Shown piece by piece: positions 1-9,313 of a stretch of 64,000 nucleotides of DNA. The notes below the pieces were generated by a model. The model searched no databases and was not told the DNA's origin. It saw only the letters and a program-made list of their open reading frames with translations. Positions within the stretch are counted from its first letter, which is position 1. Every line of letters begins with the position of its first letter. This DNA comes from JAAYFT01 sp036562765 (GTDB lineage: Bacteria > Bacillota > Clostridia > Tissierellales > Tissierellaceae). Where the stretch lies: positions 62,001 to 126,000 of the forward strand of contig DATCJO010000063.1 of the NCBI GenBank assembly GCA_036562765.1. The letters are read 5' to 3'. The translations under genes were made by a program, and so were the position numbers.

Positions 1-32
1 CAGATATGATGGTTAATGCAATTCTTTTTATT

Positions 33-69
33 TGCTTTCTAGTAATTGGTAAACCTTTTCTAGAAAGCA
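33..69. repeat. Inverted repeat, 10-bp perfect arms
   Basis: Arms TGCTTTCTAG (33-42) and CTAGAAAGCA (60-69) are exact reverse complements around a 17-base spacer. No gene could be supported in 1-250, which is otherwise AT-rich. It may be a terminator or operator of a gene beyond the left edge; function unknown. Confidence 0.4.
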
Positions 70-250
70 TATAATTGTGCCCCCTTTGTATTAATATATG
101 GTAGATGAGAACATATTATAACATCAATGAAATATACATATTTCAAACTATACTTTATAATTGATTTTTATATTATAGCACATTTTTTTTTTGAATTTGA
201 CATAATTGTGATTCTTTAAATTATTATTTATAATTATGGATTTATAGTTA

Positions 251-289
251 AAAAATAAAGCTTTTACCTCAGTGGCAAAAGCTTTATTA
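251..289 (-). terminator. Rho-independent terminator after nrdG
   Basis: On the minus strand a hairpin with complementary arms at 255-265 and 277-288 begins at the nrdG stop codon and is followed by a U-rich run (complement of 250-256). It closes the nrdD-nrdG transcript. Confidence 0.8.
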
Positions 290-754
290 ATGTCCTAAAT
301 ACTTCTTGACATCGATTATTCTTTGGTTAGATGAACCTCTAAATTGTAAATCTAAGGATTTCTTTGTAATATCAAATTTACCATCAATCAATATATCAGT
401 ATATAAAAGTAGCTCTCTTAATCTTTCATCTTTTAAAATCTCTTCAAAAGTATATCCTGTATAAGTCACTACACTTAAACCTAATTCCTTAATTTTTTTA
501 GCTAAATAAGTACACTCTTTAACCTGTTCAAAGGGTTCTCCACCGCTTAAGGTAATTCCGTCTAATAATGGGTTAGATTTTACCATTTCAACAATAGAAT
601 CAATGTCCACTAATTTCCCTCCAGTAAAGGAATGGGTCTCTGGATTATGACATCCCACACAATTATGCTTACAGCCTTGTGTAAATACTACTAGCCTAAT
701 TCCAGGACCATCTACAATTGACTCTTCCACAATTCCTGCAATCCGCAACTTCAT
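287..754 (-). CDS. nrdG: Anaerobic ribonucleotide reductase activating protein NrdG
   Basis: A radical SAM enzyme of 155 aa, the usual NrdG length. It cleaves S-adenosylmethionine at a [4Fe-4S] cluster and installs the glycyl radical on NrdD. The radical SAM cysteines are visible as C28-x3-C32-x2-C35 in the segment TQGCKHNCVGCHNPE, and a GGEPFEQ SAM-binding motif follows. The start codon is preceded by AAAGGGGTAG. It lies 18 bases downstream of nrdD on the same strand, so the two are almost certainly co-transcribed. Identification is secure. Confidence 0.97.
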   Translation of the reverse strand: MKLRIAGIVEESIVDGPGIRLVVFTQGCKHNCVGCHNPETHSFTGGKLVDIDSIVEMVKSNPLLDGITLSGGEPFEQVKECTYLAKKIKELGLSVVTYTGYTFEEILKDERLRELLLYTDILIDGKFDITKKSLDLQFRGSSNQRIIDVKKYLGH

Positions 755-772
755 CTTTAACTACCCCTTTAA

Positions 773-3085
773 TTATAAGTGTGGCACGCGGTCTCTGACT
801 TCTGCCTTTTTAGCATCATTGAACCTGTCTAGTGTACCTACTAAATATCCTGTAATTCTGCGAATTCTTTCAAACTTAATGTCTCCTTCTTCTCTCCCAC
901 ATTTAGGACATACATCTCCTATTATTCCATTGTATCCGCATACAGGATCCCGATCTACTGGATGGTTTATTGAACCGTATCCTATTCCAAGTTCCTTCAT
1001 AGCCCTTATTATCTTTTCAAAGGCTTCCAGATTTTTAGATGGATCCCCATCCAATTCAACATAAGTAATGTGGCCTGCATTAGTTAATTCATGATATGGT
1101 GCTTCTAACCTTATTTTGTCATAAGCCTTTATCTTATAATAAACTGGAATATGGAAACTGTTTGTATAATATTCTCTATCTGTTATGCCTTCTATAACCC
1201 CATATCTTTCCCTATCAATTTTTACAAACCTTCCAGCAATACCCTCTGCTGGAGTTGCAAGTAGTGTAAAATTCATTTTATACTGTCTGCTAACATCATC
1301 TACCTTGTTTCTCATATACCTTACTATTTCCAGTCCAAGTGCTTGTGCTTCTTGGCTTTCACCATGATGCTTCCCTATCAAAGCTTTTAGACACTCTGCA
1401 AGACCAATAAATCCAATGGATAGAGTACCATGTTTTAGCACTTCCCTAATTTCATCTTCAGGAGATAGCTTTTCAGAATCTATCCAGACTCCTTGTCCCA
1501 TTAGGAATGGAAAATTCTTTACTTTCTTTCTCGCTTGGATTTCAAATCTCTCAATTAACTGCTCTATAACCAAATTCATTGTTTCATCCAATTTTTTGTA
1601 AAATCTTTCAATATTGCCTCTATTTTCAATTCCAAGCCTTGGTAAGTTTATGGTTGTAAAGCTTAAATTACCTCTACCATAAACTATTTCTCTTGTTGGA
1701 TCAAAGACATTACCAATAACCCTAGTTCTACAACCCATATATACAACCTCTGTTTCAGGATGGCCTTCTTTATAGTACTTTATATTAAATGGTGCATCTA
1801 TAAAGGCAAAATTCGGAAACAATCTCTTTGCACTTACCCTGCATGCCAACTGAAATAAATCATAGTTTATATCATCCTTGTTAAAATTAATGCCTTCTTT
1901 TACCTTAAAAATCTGTATAGGGAATATTGGTGTTTCCCCATTTCCCAATCCCTTTTCAGTAGCAAGTAAGATATTTTTTATTACCATTCTTCCTTCTGGG
2001 GAGGTATCTGTTCCATAGTTAATTGTGCTAAAAGGTACTTGCGCACCAGCCCTTGAGTGCATAGTATTTAAATTGTGTATTAAAGCTTCCATTGCTTGAT
2101 AAGTTCTTTTTTCTGTATCCCTAAGGGCATTTTTCGCAGCAAATCCTTGAATTTTATCAATTAGGTTTTCATCATTTATTAGTTCCTTTAAATATTCCCT
2201 TTCCTTATTTTTATATTGAATGTTGTTATCCATTGTAGGAACAATATTATATTCCTCTTCCAACACATTGAACACATTATCTAAGTTTTCCTCTAAATTA
2301 ATACCTCCCACCATTAATTCTACAGCTTTTTTCAAGTTTTCCCTATATAGCTTTTTATAAGTCTTCCTAACTCCTATTGCCATTCCATAATCAAAATTTG
2401 GTATTGATTGGCCACCATGCTGGTCATTTTGATTTGACTGAATAGCAATGCAAGCTAATGCAGCATAAGACATTATATCGTTTGGCTCCCTTATATACCC
2501 ATGGCCAGTGCTAAACCCACCTTTAAATAACTTAATTATATCAATTTGACAGCATGTAGTTGTCAAAGTAAGAAAGTCCAGATCATGTATGTGGATGTCT
2601 CCATTTCTATGGGCTCTAGCATGGTCTGGATTTAGTACATATAAATCATTAAACTGTTTTGCAGCTTCAGAACCGTATTTCAACATAGTCCCCATGGCTG
2701 TATCGCAATTTATATTTGCATTCTCCCTTTTTAAATCTAAATCCTTAGACTCTTTAAATGTCAAATCTTCAAGGACTTTCATGAGCCTTGTATTCATCTC
2801 TCTAACTCTGTTTCTTTCAGCCCTATATAATATGTACTCCTTTGCTGTTTTGGCATGCCCAGATTCTATTAAGACCTTTTCAACAATATCCTGAATATCC
2901 TCTACTCCTGGTATTGTACCATGGAACTTTTCATTTAATATATGAGTAACTTTTTCAGCCAGTGCCATGCTAGTATTATAGTCTTGCCCTCCCACTGCTT
3001 GGGCTGCCTTAAATATGGCATTTGCGATTTTTTCAATATTAAAAGGCACTTCTCTCCCATCTCTTTTTCTAATCTTTGTAATCAT
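773..3085 (-). CDS. nrdD: Anaerobic (class III) ribonucleoside-triphosphate reductase NrdD
   Basis: A 770-aa glycyl radical enzyme that reduces ribonucleoside triphosphates to deoxyribonucleotides in oxygen-free cells. The N-terminal ~95 residues form an ATP-cone allosteric domain (RDGREVPFNIEKI). The C-terminus carries the zinc-binding cysteines CGYNG and CPKCG, then the glycyl-radical loop RITGYL. The start follows AGAGGGGTGATAAC. Its promoter carries two candidate NrdR boxes, so transcription is likely shut when dNTPs are plentiful. With nrdG it supplies DNA precursors without O2, consistent with a strict anaerobe. Confidence 0.97.
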   Translation of the reverse strand: MITKIRKRDGREVPFNIEKIANAIFKAAQAVGGQDYNTSMALAEKVTHILNEKFHGTIPGVEDIQDIVEKVLIESGHAKTAKEYILYRAERNRVREMNTRLMKVLEDLTFKESKDLDLKRENANINCDTAMGTMLKYGSEAAKQFNDLYVLNPDHARAHRNGDIHIHDLDFLTLTTTCCQIDIIKLFKGGFSTGHGYIREPNDIMSYAALACIAIQSNQNDQHGGQSIPNFDYGMAIGVRKTYKKLYRENLKKAVELMVGGINLEENLDNVFNVLEEEYNIVPTMDNNIQYKNKEREYLKELINDENLIDKIQGFAAKNALRDTEKRTYQAMEALIHNLNTMHSRAGAQVPFSTINYGTDTSPEGRMVIKNILLATEKGLGNGETPIFPIQIFKVKEGINFNKDDINYDLFQLACRVSAKRLFPNFAFIDAPFNIKYYKEGHPETEVVYMGCRTRVIGNVFDPTREIVYGRGNLSFTTINLPRLGIENRGNIERFYKKLDETMNLVIEQLIERFEIQARKKVKNFPFLMGQGVWIDSEKLSPEDEIREVLKHGTLSIGFIGLAECLKALIGKHHGESQEAQALGLEIVRYMRNKVDDVSRQYKMNFTLLATPAEGIAGRFVKIDRERYGVIEGITDREYYTNSFHIPVYYKIKAYDKIRLEAPYHELTNAGHITYVELDGDPSKNLEAFEKIIRAMKELGIGYGSINHPVDRDPVCGYNGIIGDVCPKCGREEGDIKFERIRRITGYLVGTLDRFNDAKKAEVRDRVPHL

Positions 3086-3102
3086 GTTATCACCCCTCTA
3101 TT

Positions 3103-3152
3103 ACACCATATATAGATACTTTATTATATCAAGCTACTAGATATTGTGTCAA
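3103..3152 (-). promoter_or_regulatory. nrdD promoter with tandem candidate NrdR boxes
   Basis: Minus strand: -35 TTGACA (3147-3152), 18-base spacer, -10 TATAAT (3123-3128). Two 16-mers resemble the NrdR box consensus ACACWATATATWGTGT: ACACAATATCTAGTAG (3134-3149, about 13/16) and TATCTATATATGGTGT (3103-3118, about 12/16). They are separated by 15 bases, the spacing typical of NrdR box pairs. The upstream box overlaps the -35 element. nrdR itself is not in the window. Confidence 0.75.
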
Positions 3153-3192
3153 TTTGTATAATAATTAATTTTTCTTAATAAATTAAACACAA

Positions 3193-3224
3193 AATAATAA
3201 ATCCCCAAAAGGGGATTTATTATT
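3193..3224 (-). terminator. Terminator after msrA
   Basis: A 14-bp stem closes a 4-base loop: CCCC at 3203-3206 pairs GGGG at 3211-3214, and the pairing extends through the flanking AT bases. It overlaps the msrA stop codon and a T-rich run follows on the minus strand. Confidence 0.8.
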
Positions 3225-3696
3225 TGCTCAAATCAATATGGCAATATCCTCCAGGGTTTTTCTTTAAATAATCTTGATGATATTCTTCTGCCCTATAAAA
3301 ACATTTTAATGGCATGATTTCTGTTACTATAGGCTTTGTATATTTTTTCTTTTGCTCTTCTAAAGTCTTATTGATAACTTCTAAATCTTCTTCATCGACA
3401 TAATATATGCCTGTCCTATATTGATTCCCTATGTCAGCTCCCTGCCTATTTAACAAAGTTGGGTCTATGATATTCCAAAACTTATTAAGTAGTTCCTCTA
3501 AAGAAATTACATTTTCATCATATTTAACCTGTACTGTTTCTGCATGGCCTGTAGTACCTGTGCATACTTCTTGATATGTTGGATTTTCTTTAGTACCATT
3601 GGCATATCCTACTTCTGTATCTATTACGCCTTTAATTCTAGACATATATTCTTCAACGCCCCAAAAACATCCACCTGCAAAATAGATTTCTTTCAT
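3220..3696 (-). CDS. msrA: Peptide-methionine (S)-S-oxide reductase MsrA
   Basis: This 158-aa protein reduces methionine-S-sulfoxide in proteins back to methionine. The catalytic GCFWG motif is at the N-terminus with nucleophile C10. The later segments GYANG, GHAETVQV and EEYHQDYL are characteristic of the family. No MsrB domain is fused. The start follows TCAGGAGGG. It is a stand-alone gene with its own terminator, in the same direction as nrdDG. The role is oxidative damage repair. Confidence 0.96.
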   Translation of the reverse strand: MKEIYFAGGCFWGVEEYMSRIKGVIDTEVGYANGTKENPTYQEVCTGTTGHAETVQVKYDENVISLEELLNKFWNIIDPTLLNRQGADIGNQYRTGIYYVDEEDLEVINKTLEEQKKKYTKPIVTEIMPLKCFYRAEEYHQDYLKKNPGGYCHIDLSK

Positions 3697-3737
3697 AGAT
3701 TACCCTCCTGACATTTTAGAATATATTTTATAAATTA

Positions 3738-5498
3738 CTAATACCCATGTCCTACCAATAATATAAACTCTATGCTATCCATCTCTACTTTATCGCCTTC
3801 ATCAACTCTCCCACTAACACTTCTAATAATAAACCTAAAATAATAATTATTTGCATCATTAGGTATGACATCATAGGTCATATCTTTCATACTAATTAAG
3901 TTTTTAACATCATTTGCTTCAGATGACATTCTGTTGTATATATCATTTGTAAATACCAACATGTCTTGCTGTAGCAATACTGCATCTCCCATTTTAATAG
4001 TTAATAGATTATTCTGCCTATTGTATTTTACAATCAACTCTCCTAATTCAATTTCATTTTCCTGCCAAGAATTAATGTTGACTAAATACTCAAATTCCCC
4101 TACATTAATTGGTTCTTCTGAATTAATTGCGTAATAAAAATACCTGAATTTATCGACTGGTAGTACAAAATATGGATTATATTCAAATCCCATAATACTT
4201 TCCATATCTCCAACGGTAAAATCAACAGGAAGATATTTAATATCGCTTATACTGTGGTTTCTGCTGAAATAACTGATAATATTGCTTATTTCCCTTTGGT
4301 CTTCCTTAGAAACCTTTTCATTAGGAACTATCTTGTCGTCTATTAACATATTGTTTGCCTTTAATATTTTTTCAAATCTCCTATTTTGGCTGAATTTTGC
4401 AATTGAAAAGCTGCTTAGTGGCCCATAAACAGAAATTAGTACTACTATTGCTAAACTAATTGGAATAATTATATTCCTTAAAGATTTCTTCAAGGAAAAA
4501 TATATCATTATCCCCAATACCCAAAGGCCTAGTACTATTATAAAATATCTGTTTTCTGTGATTCCATACTGGGCTACCCTCTGATATATTGATAAAAACA
4601 TCATCAATAAAATTGGCAAAATTACCTTTGGAAAAACCTTATAAAACAATTTGGCTACTCTATTTTCTTCCATTATTGGAGTTAGTAAAAATATTACTCC
4701 TACTGATAAAGTAGAATACCACAAAACCAAATGGGATACCAGCCCTCTTGGCCATATTCCAGTTATTATTATCTTTGCAAAATACAAATACAGTATAATT
4801 GTATATATGCTTATTAATGGTATGACAATATAAGTCAATAAAACCTTTAATGATTTATTATATATTACATTATTATACTCCTTCTCTATTGAAGGCAATT
4901 TAGATAAAAATAATGATACTGCAAATATAAATACTACAATTATAAATGTATATAGATATAGTTCACTTTTAATATCAATTTCAAAAAGTTGGTTTATTGT
5001 AAGTAAAATTACAGATATGCCCGCATACAAAACAAAAGAATAAATAAATGTTATAGCAAAGCCCTGTAGAACATCAAGGATATAGTATTCATAATCTTTG
5101 CTATTTTTAATCCTAGGAATGAATAAAAAAGCCAGTACTAGGAATAAAACAGTTCCTACATATCTATAAGCAGCAGCATTCCCCAAATCGTCTAAGAAGA
5201 CAAAATAATATAATACTAAGAATAATCCTCCAGCAAAGTAAAGTAATATAGAATATAGCCTGTTATTTTGGAAAAATTTTTCTATCAATAATACAATACA
5301 AAGAGATACAAGGATTCCCAATCCCAGTGTAAGAGCAATTTTCTCCAAGGTTTCCTTTATATCACCAGTAGGCTGAGCTTCAATAAGATATATTAATAGA
5401 AACGCTAACAATGAAGATATACCAATTGTTATCGGAAACCTTTTCAAACTATTTTTAATATTTAATACCGTTAACTTTACTCTATTTAACAGTCCCAT
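3738..5498 (-). CDS. DUF4153-type polytopic membrane protein
   Basis: A 586-aa protein with about 11 to 12 hydrophobic segments across residues 20-375, followed by a ~200-aa soluble C-terminal region. The segment WPRGLVSHLVLWYS in the middle of the membrane domain resembles the DUF4153 family. No catalytic motif was recognised. Molecular function is unknown; members are annotated only as membrane proteins. It lies 23 bases downstream of the RelA/SpoT-like gene on the same strand, so the two are probably co-transcribed. That pairing may be the best clue to its role. Confidence 0.7.
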   Translation of the reverse strand: MGLLNRVKLTVLNIKNSLKRFPITIGISSLLAFLLIYLIEAQPTGDIKETLEKIALTLGLGILVSLCIVLLIEKFFQNNRLYSILLYFAGGLFLVLYYFVFLDDLGNAAAYRYVGTVLFLVLAFLFIPRIKNSKDYEYYILDVLQGFAITFIYSFVLYAGISVILLTINQLFEIDIKSELYLYTFIIVVFIFAVSLFLSKLPSIEKEYNNVIYNKSLKVLLTYIVIPLISIYTIILYLYFAKIIITGIWPRGLVSHLVLWYSTLSVGVIFLLTPIMEENRVAKLFYKVFPKVILPILLMMFLSIYQRVAQYGITENRYFIIVLGLWVLGIMIYFSLKKSLRNIIIPISLAIVVLISVYGPLSSFSIAKFSQNRRFEKILKANNMLIDDKIVPNEKVSKEDQREISNIISYFSRNHSISDIKYLPVDFTVGDMESIMGFEYNPYFVLPVDKFRYFYYAINSEEPINVGEFEYLVNINSWQENEIELGELIVKYNRQNNLLTIKMGDAVLLQQDMLVFTNDIYNRMSSEANDVKNLISMKDMTYDVIPNDANNYYFRFIIRSVSGRVDEGDKVEMDSIEFILLVGHGY

Positions 5499-5521
5499 AA
5501 GTTTTCTCCTTTTTCTTTATT

Positions 5522-6868
5522 TTAGAAAGTGTGATTTTGAATTATATTATTTATATTTTCCTTATTTTCTATCCAATCATCATAAGAATCTATTTTTTTG
5601 AAGGCATCATTTATATTATTGACCAATGTTTTAACACTGCATTCACTCAAAAAATCCACATCTACATGATTAGAAAAGCTTAATGCTATTGCATCCATTA
5701 AATAGTCAAGTATTTCTTCCTTTTCATCATCACTGAAGCTTTTACCTTCTATAATTGTTTTTATACCTTCAAAAAACTTATATCTAATAAATATGATAAA
5801 TCCTTCAAAATCGTCGGCCTTATTTCCGCCTTCTATTTCAAATATTATCTTAAAGAACAAATTCCACCTAAAGTCCTTGTTGAGAATTTCTAAAATGCTG
5901 TTTCCTACTTTTCTTGTAAAACAGTCGTTAAAAGAAATTGGCCTTTCAAAGTCAATATACTTATTAAAGGATATTTCGCTTTTCCCGATTTCATTTAATC
6001 TGTTCAATATCCTTATGAAATTGGCACTGTAATTCTCTGTTTCTTCAGGGCCACCTTTCATGAATATATAATCTACAATTACATCAGTAGATTTCTTGAA
6101 ATCAATTACAAAGCCCAATTCTTTCTTTAATTTCACAATATAGATATCATGAATTATCTTGGATAATAATCCTTGCAATTGAGCTTTTTTATTAACAGAA
6201 TTACTTGAGTCCATTCCTCTCAAGTGGTTGTATACAAGCATCAATTGTCTATCAATCATTGACAAACTATCCTTGATTGAACACATTATGTCCCTAAAGA
6301 AGTCTTCAGTCAGCATATAATTATAGTTTTTATATAAAATCCTGTGGTCTATTTCACCCCAGAATATATTAACTAATGATTTAATTTGAAGTTCAAAATT
6401 TAGAGAAATGCTGTCCTTTACATATTTACCATCAATTTTATATATTTCAAAGCCATTTTTCTGTTTTTGAGGTTGTTTAGTCCTTAGGTCTAACATTATG
6501 CTGGAATTTATGGGATTTGTGAAATATCCATCTTCTAATTCAATATTAAACAATTTCACTATATCTTCATAAATTTTCTTCTCATCTTCAATAAATCTGC
6601 ATTCAATTCTAAATCCAATCAAGTCAGACAAATTATTTAATAGATTTTCTGGTGTCTTATATTTTAAATAAAGATTATGTCTAAGTATTTTTTCCCTCAA
6701 ACTTTCAGGAGACTTGATTCTATAGCTAACATTTAAGAAATGGTCATTAATAAAAAAACTATCTGTAAAAAACTTCTTTAATTCTGCTGCTACTTTGTTT
6801 ATGCTTTCTTTCCTCTGTTCAATGAGTTCTAAGGTTTCATCTATAAAGTCGAATAGTTCTAGTTTCAT
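5522..6868 (-). CDS. Divergent RelA/SpoT-like (p)ppGpp synthetase-domain protein
   Basis: 448 aa from the chosen ATG at 6868, which sits 6 bases after GGGGG; an ATG at 6874 abuts that site. Residues ~45-180 match the alarmone synthetase fold: YRIKSPES (R50, K52), DLIGFRIE (D82), the QIRT-like FELQIKS (E159) and WGEIDHRILYK (W170, E172, H175). The GYRSxH motif that contacts the GTP acceptor is replaced by NGFEIYK around 138-144. No HD hydrolase, TGS or ACT domain is present. The ~265-residue C-terminal helical extension is unrecognised. It may make (p)ppGpp, modify another acceptor or be inactive. Confidence 0.65.
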   Translation of the reverse strand: MKLELFDFIDETLELIEQRKESINKVAAELKKFFTDSFFINDHFLNVSYRIKSPESLREKILRHNLYLKYKTPENLLNNLSDLIGFRIECRFIEDEKKIYEDIVKLFNIELEDGYFTNPINSSIMLDLRTKQPQKQKNGFEIYKIDGKYVKDSISLNFELQIKSLVNIFWGEIDHRILYKNYNYMLTEDFFRDIMCSIKDSLSMIDRQLMLVYNHLRGMDSSNSVNKKAQLQGLLSKIIHDIYIVKLKKELGFVIDFKKSTDVIVDYIFMKGGPEETENYSANFIRILNRLNEIGKSEISFNKYIDFERPISFNDCFTRKVGNSILEILNKDFRWNLFFKIIFEIEGGNKADDFEGFIIFIRYKFFEGIKTIIEGKSFSDDEKEEILDYLMDAIALSFSNHVDVDFLSECSVKTLVNNINDAFKKIDSYDDWIENKENINNIIQNHTF

Positions 6869-6964
6869 CTTCATCCCCCTAAAATAAAATGAATATGACC
6901 TCATTTAAATTATATCATAAATAAAGTAATAATATTATTAAAAAGCTTTTGCTAAAAAGAAAAA

Positions 6965-6992
6965 GACTAGAGAAAGTGAAATTTCTCTAGTC
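6965..6992 (-). terminator. Terminator after the nqr operon
   Basis: Arms GACTAGAGAAA (6965-6975) and TTTCTCTAGTC (6982-6992) form an 11-bp stem overlapping the nqrF stop codon. The minus-strand downstream sequence (complement of 6955-6964) is TTTTTCTTTT-like. Confidence 0.8.
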
Positions 6993-8090
6993 AAACTTGT
7001 CGTAATAAATTAATTCTTCAGGTATACCTTTTTTTGTCAATGCTTGTATCATTGTCTCTATCATGGCTTTGTTTCCGCAAAGATATGCTTCTTTATTTTC
7101 TCCATTTTCCAAATATTTTTCTATGGCTACGTTTACTCTTCCCCTCTCGCCTTTCCAATTATGCTCTTCTGTCACCCTACTTAAAGTAGGAATATATTTA
7201 AAGTCATACATTATATTTTCTAATTCTTTTAGATAATCAGGCAACACTAAATCATCTGGAGTCCTTGCACCATAGAAAAATATCGCTTTTCTCTTAATAT
7301 TCTTCTCCTTCATATACCTAAGTATTGATAATATTGGTGCTATACCCGTACCTGCAGCAACAAGTACAACTTCTCTATCATTATCTTCATGGAAGTAAAA
7401 TTCCCCATAAGGTCCATTTATCTCTACAGTATCTCCGACTTTTAAATACTTGTGAACATAAGTAGTACATATCCCATTAGGTACATATCCAATAAACAAT
7501 TCAATGTGGTTTTTATCAAAAGGAGATGATGCTATGGAATAAGCCCTATAAACCTCCTCATCATTTCCTTCATATTTTGGAGCCTTTAACTGGATGTACT
7601 GACCTGGTTTAAAGTTTATTTCTTCGCCTTCTGGAAGTTTAAGCTTTAATCTTTTAATAACTGAAGTTACATCTTCAATTTCTTCTACAACTGCTGTATA
7701 TTCTTTTACATTGAACAATTCTTCAGGTATCTCTATTTTTATATTTTCCTTAACCTTACACTGACAAGAAAGTCTAATGCCATTTTTTATCTCCTCTTCA
7801 TTTAAAAAAGGCATTTCTGTAGGAAGAATCGGGCCTCCACCTTCTAAAATTCTAACCTTACAATACCCACAGGTACCCTTTCCACCGCAGGCAGAAGGTA
7901 TAAAGATTTTTTGTTCCCTTAAGGTAGACAGTAATGATGAGCCGCCTTTTACTGTGTACTGCTTATCATCATTAATAGTTAATGTTACTTCTCCGTAATT
8001 AGCAATGGTCCTTTCTGCCAATGTAAGTAAAAAGGCAAAAACTGCTGAAATCGCTGAAATTGAAACCGTTGTTATAAGTATTTGATTCAT
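6987..8090 (-). CDS. nqrF: NqrF-like subunit: NADH-oxidising [2Fe-2S]/FAD flavoprotein of an Na+-NQR-type complex
   Basis: A 367-aa protein, about 40 residues shorter than Vibrio NqrF (408 aa). One N-terminal membrane anchor (~5-25) is followed by a ferredoxin domain with cluster ligands C68, C74, C77 and C109. The FAD site RAYS is at 182-185, the NAD site GTGIAP at 247-252, and CGNKAM near 340. In NQR it takes hydride from NADH and passes single electrons to the membrane subunits. RnfB and RnfC do not have this architecture, so the complex is Nqr-like rather than Rnf. It is the last gene of the operon, 12 bases after nqrE. The electron acceptor here is unknown because nqrA is absent. Confidence 0.88.
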   Translation of the reverse strand: MNQILITTVSISAISAVFAFLLTLAERTIANYGEVTLTINDDKQYTVKGGSSLLSTLREQKIFIPSACGGKGTCGYCKVRILEGGGPILPTEMPFLNEEEIKNGIRLSCQCKVKENIKIEIPEELFNVKEYTAVVEEIEDVTSVIKRLKLKLPEGEEINFKPGQYIQLKAPKYEGNDEEVYRAYSIASSPFDKNHIELFIGYVPNGICTTYVHKYLKVGDTVEINGPYGEFYFHEDNDREVVLVAAGTGIAPILSILRYMKEKNIKRKAIFFYGARTPDDLVLPDYLKELENIMYDFKYIPTLSRVTEEHNWKGERGRVNVAIEKYLENGENKEAYLCGNKAMIETMIQALTKKGIPEELIYYDKFD

Positions 8091-8102
8091 AATGGCCCCC
8101 CT

Positions 8103-8693
8103 TTATTGAATCTGAACTATACCAGAAAAACCTATAAAAGCTAAGGCCATAAGTCCCGTAATGATTAAACTTATACCTGCACCTTGAAGTCCTTTAGGTA
8201 TAGGCGCATTTTTTATTTTTTGCCTTATTCCTGCCAAAGCAACAATTGCAAGGGTCCACCCAAGCCCTGAACCTATGCTAAATCCAATAGATTGAAGGAA
8301 ATTATATCTTCTAATAATCATAAACAAGGAAACTCCCAAAATTGCACAGTTTACTGTTATGAGTGGTAAGAATATTCCTAAGGCATAGTAAAGATTTGGC
8401 AAATATCTTTCAACTATCATTTCCAATAGCTGTACAAAAGCAGCAATGCTTATGATAAAAACTATAAACCTTAAATATTCTAGATGTAAGGGGACTAATA
8501 AGTAATAATAAATCAAGTAATTAATTATTGTAGTGCAAGCTAAAACAAAGGTTACAGCAGTACCTAATCCCAAAGCAGTAGGTATTTCTTTGGAAACAGC
8601 AATATATGAACACATTCCTAGAAAATTGCTAAATATCATATTATTCGTAAATATCGCTGCAAAGAATATAACCATTGGATTTAAGTCTATCAT
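8103..8693 (-). CDS. nqrE: NqrE-like membrane subunit
   Basis: A 196-aa integral membrane protein with six predicted helices. It pairs with NqrD to hold an intramembrane [2Fe-2S] cluster that relays electrons across the bilayer. The NqrE cysteines are present as C28 (NFLGMC) and C116 (ITVNCAILG). The C-terminal PKGLQGAGISLIITG segment is NqrE-type rather than RnfA-type. Its start overlaps the end of nqrD by 4 bases (ATGA), indicating translational coupling. Confidence 0.9.
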   Translation of the reverse strand: MIDLNPMVIFFAAIFTNNMIFSNFLGMCSYIAVSKEIPTALGLGTAVTFVLACTTIINYLIYYYLLVPLHLEYLRFIVFIISIAAFVQLLEMIVERYLPNLYYALGIFLPLITVNCAILGVSLFMIIRRYNFLQSIGFSIGSGLGWTLAIVALAGIRQKIKNAPIPKGLQGAGISLIITGLMALAFIGFSGIVQIQ

Positions 8694-9313
8694 GATTTTG
8701 CCACCTCACCTTTCTTATCTTTTTCCTTTTCTTCAATAGCATTCCTTGCCCAAATAATAATGGCCAATATGAAAAATGCTGCTGGTGGCATTACCATAAT
8801 GGTCCAAGGTGTCCACCAATCTCCTAAAACCTTAATTCCAAAAATAGTTCCAAATCCTAATAGCTCTCTGACAAATGAAATCATCAATAAAATTAATGTA
8901 TACCCTAATCCAGAAGCAATCCCATCTAATAGCGAAGGTAAGGGTGGATTTTGTTGGGCATAAGCTTCAGCCCTTCCCATTATGATGCAGTTGGTTATTA
9001 TTAATCCTACATAAGGTCCAAGGGCCTTGCTCATTTCAGGCATATAAGCTTGTAAGAATATATCAACAATAATTACAAAGGCTGCAATTATTAATACTTG
9101 TACCATCATTCTTATATGCTTTGGAGTATAATTTCTTATCAATGATACTACAAATGAAGATAACCCTGTTACAAAAGTTAAACCTAAACCCATTATTAAG
9201 GAATTCATCATATAATTGGTAACAGCTAAGGAAGAACAAATGCCTATGATTTGAACAATTACTGGATTCTCCTTCCAAATCCCATTTTTAAATATCTTTT
9301 TGGGACTATCCAT
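8690..9313 (-). CDS. nqrD: NqrD-like membrane subunit
   Basis: A 207-aa membrane protein paralogous to NqrE. The conserved cysteines for the shared [2Fe-2S] cluster are C26 (IIGICSSLAVT) and C109 (IITNCIIMGR). The N-terminal WKENPVIVQIIGICSSLAVT stretch is typical of NqrD. The start overlaps the end of nqrC by 8 bases. Together with NqrE it should form the pseudo-twofold helical core that couples electron flow to Na+ movement. Confidence 0.9.
   Translation of the reverse strand: MDSPKKIFKNGIWKENPVIVQIIGICSSLAVTNYMMNSLIMGLGLTFVTGLSSFVVSLIRNYTPKHIRMMVQVLIIAAFVIIVDIFLQAYMPEMSKALGPYVGLIITNCIIMGRAEAYAQQNPPLPSLLDGIASGLGYTLILLMISFVRELLGFGTIFGIKVLGDWWTPWTIMVMPPAAFFILAIIIWARNAIEEKEKDKKGEVAKS

Noticed and set aside
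5522..6904. Long reading of the RelA/SpoT-like gene from 6904
   Set aside because: The extra 12 residues precede the GGGGG ribosome site; the ATG at 6868 is better placed.
9063..9278. A 71-aa ORF in nqrD
   Set aside because: Same strand, shifted frame of a well-conserved gene; shadow only.
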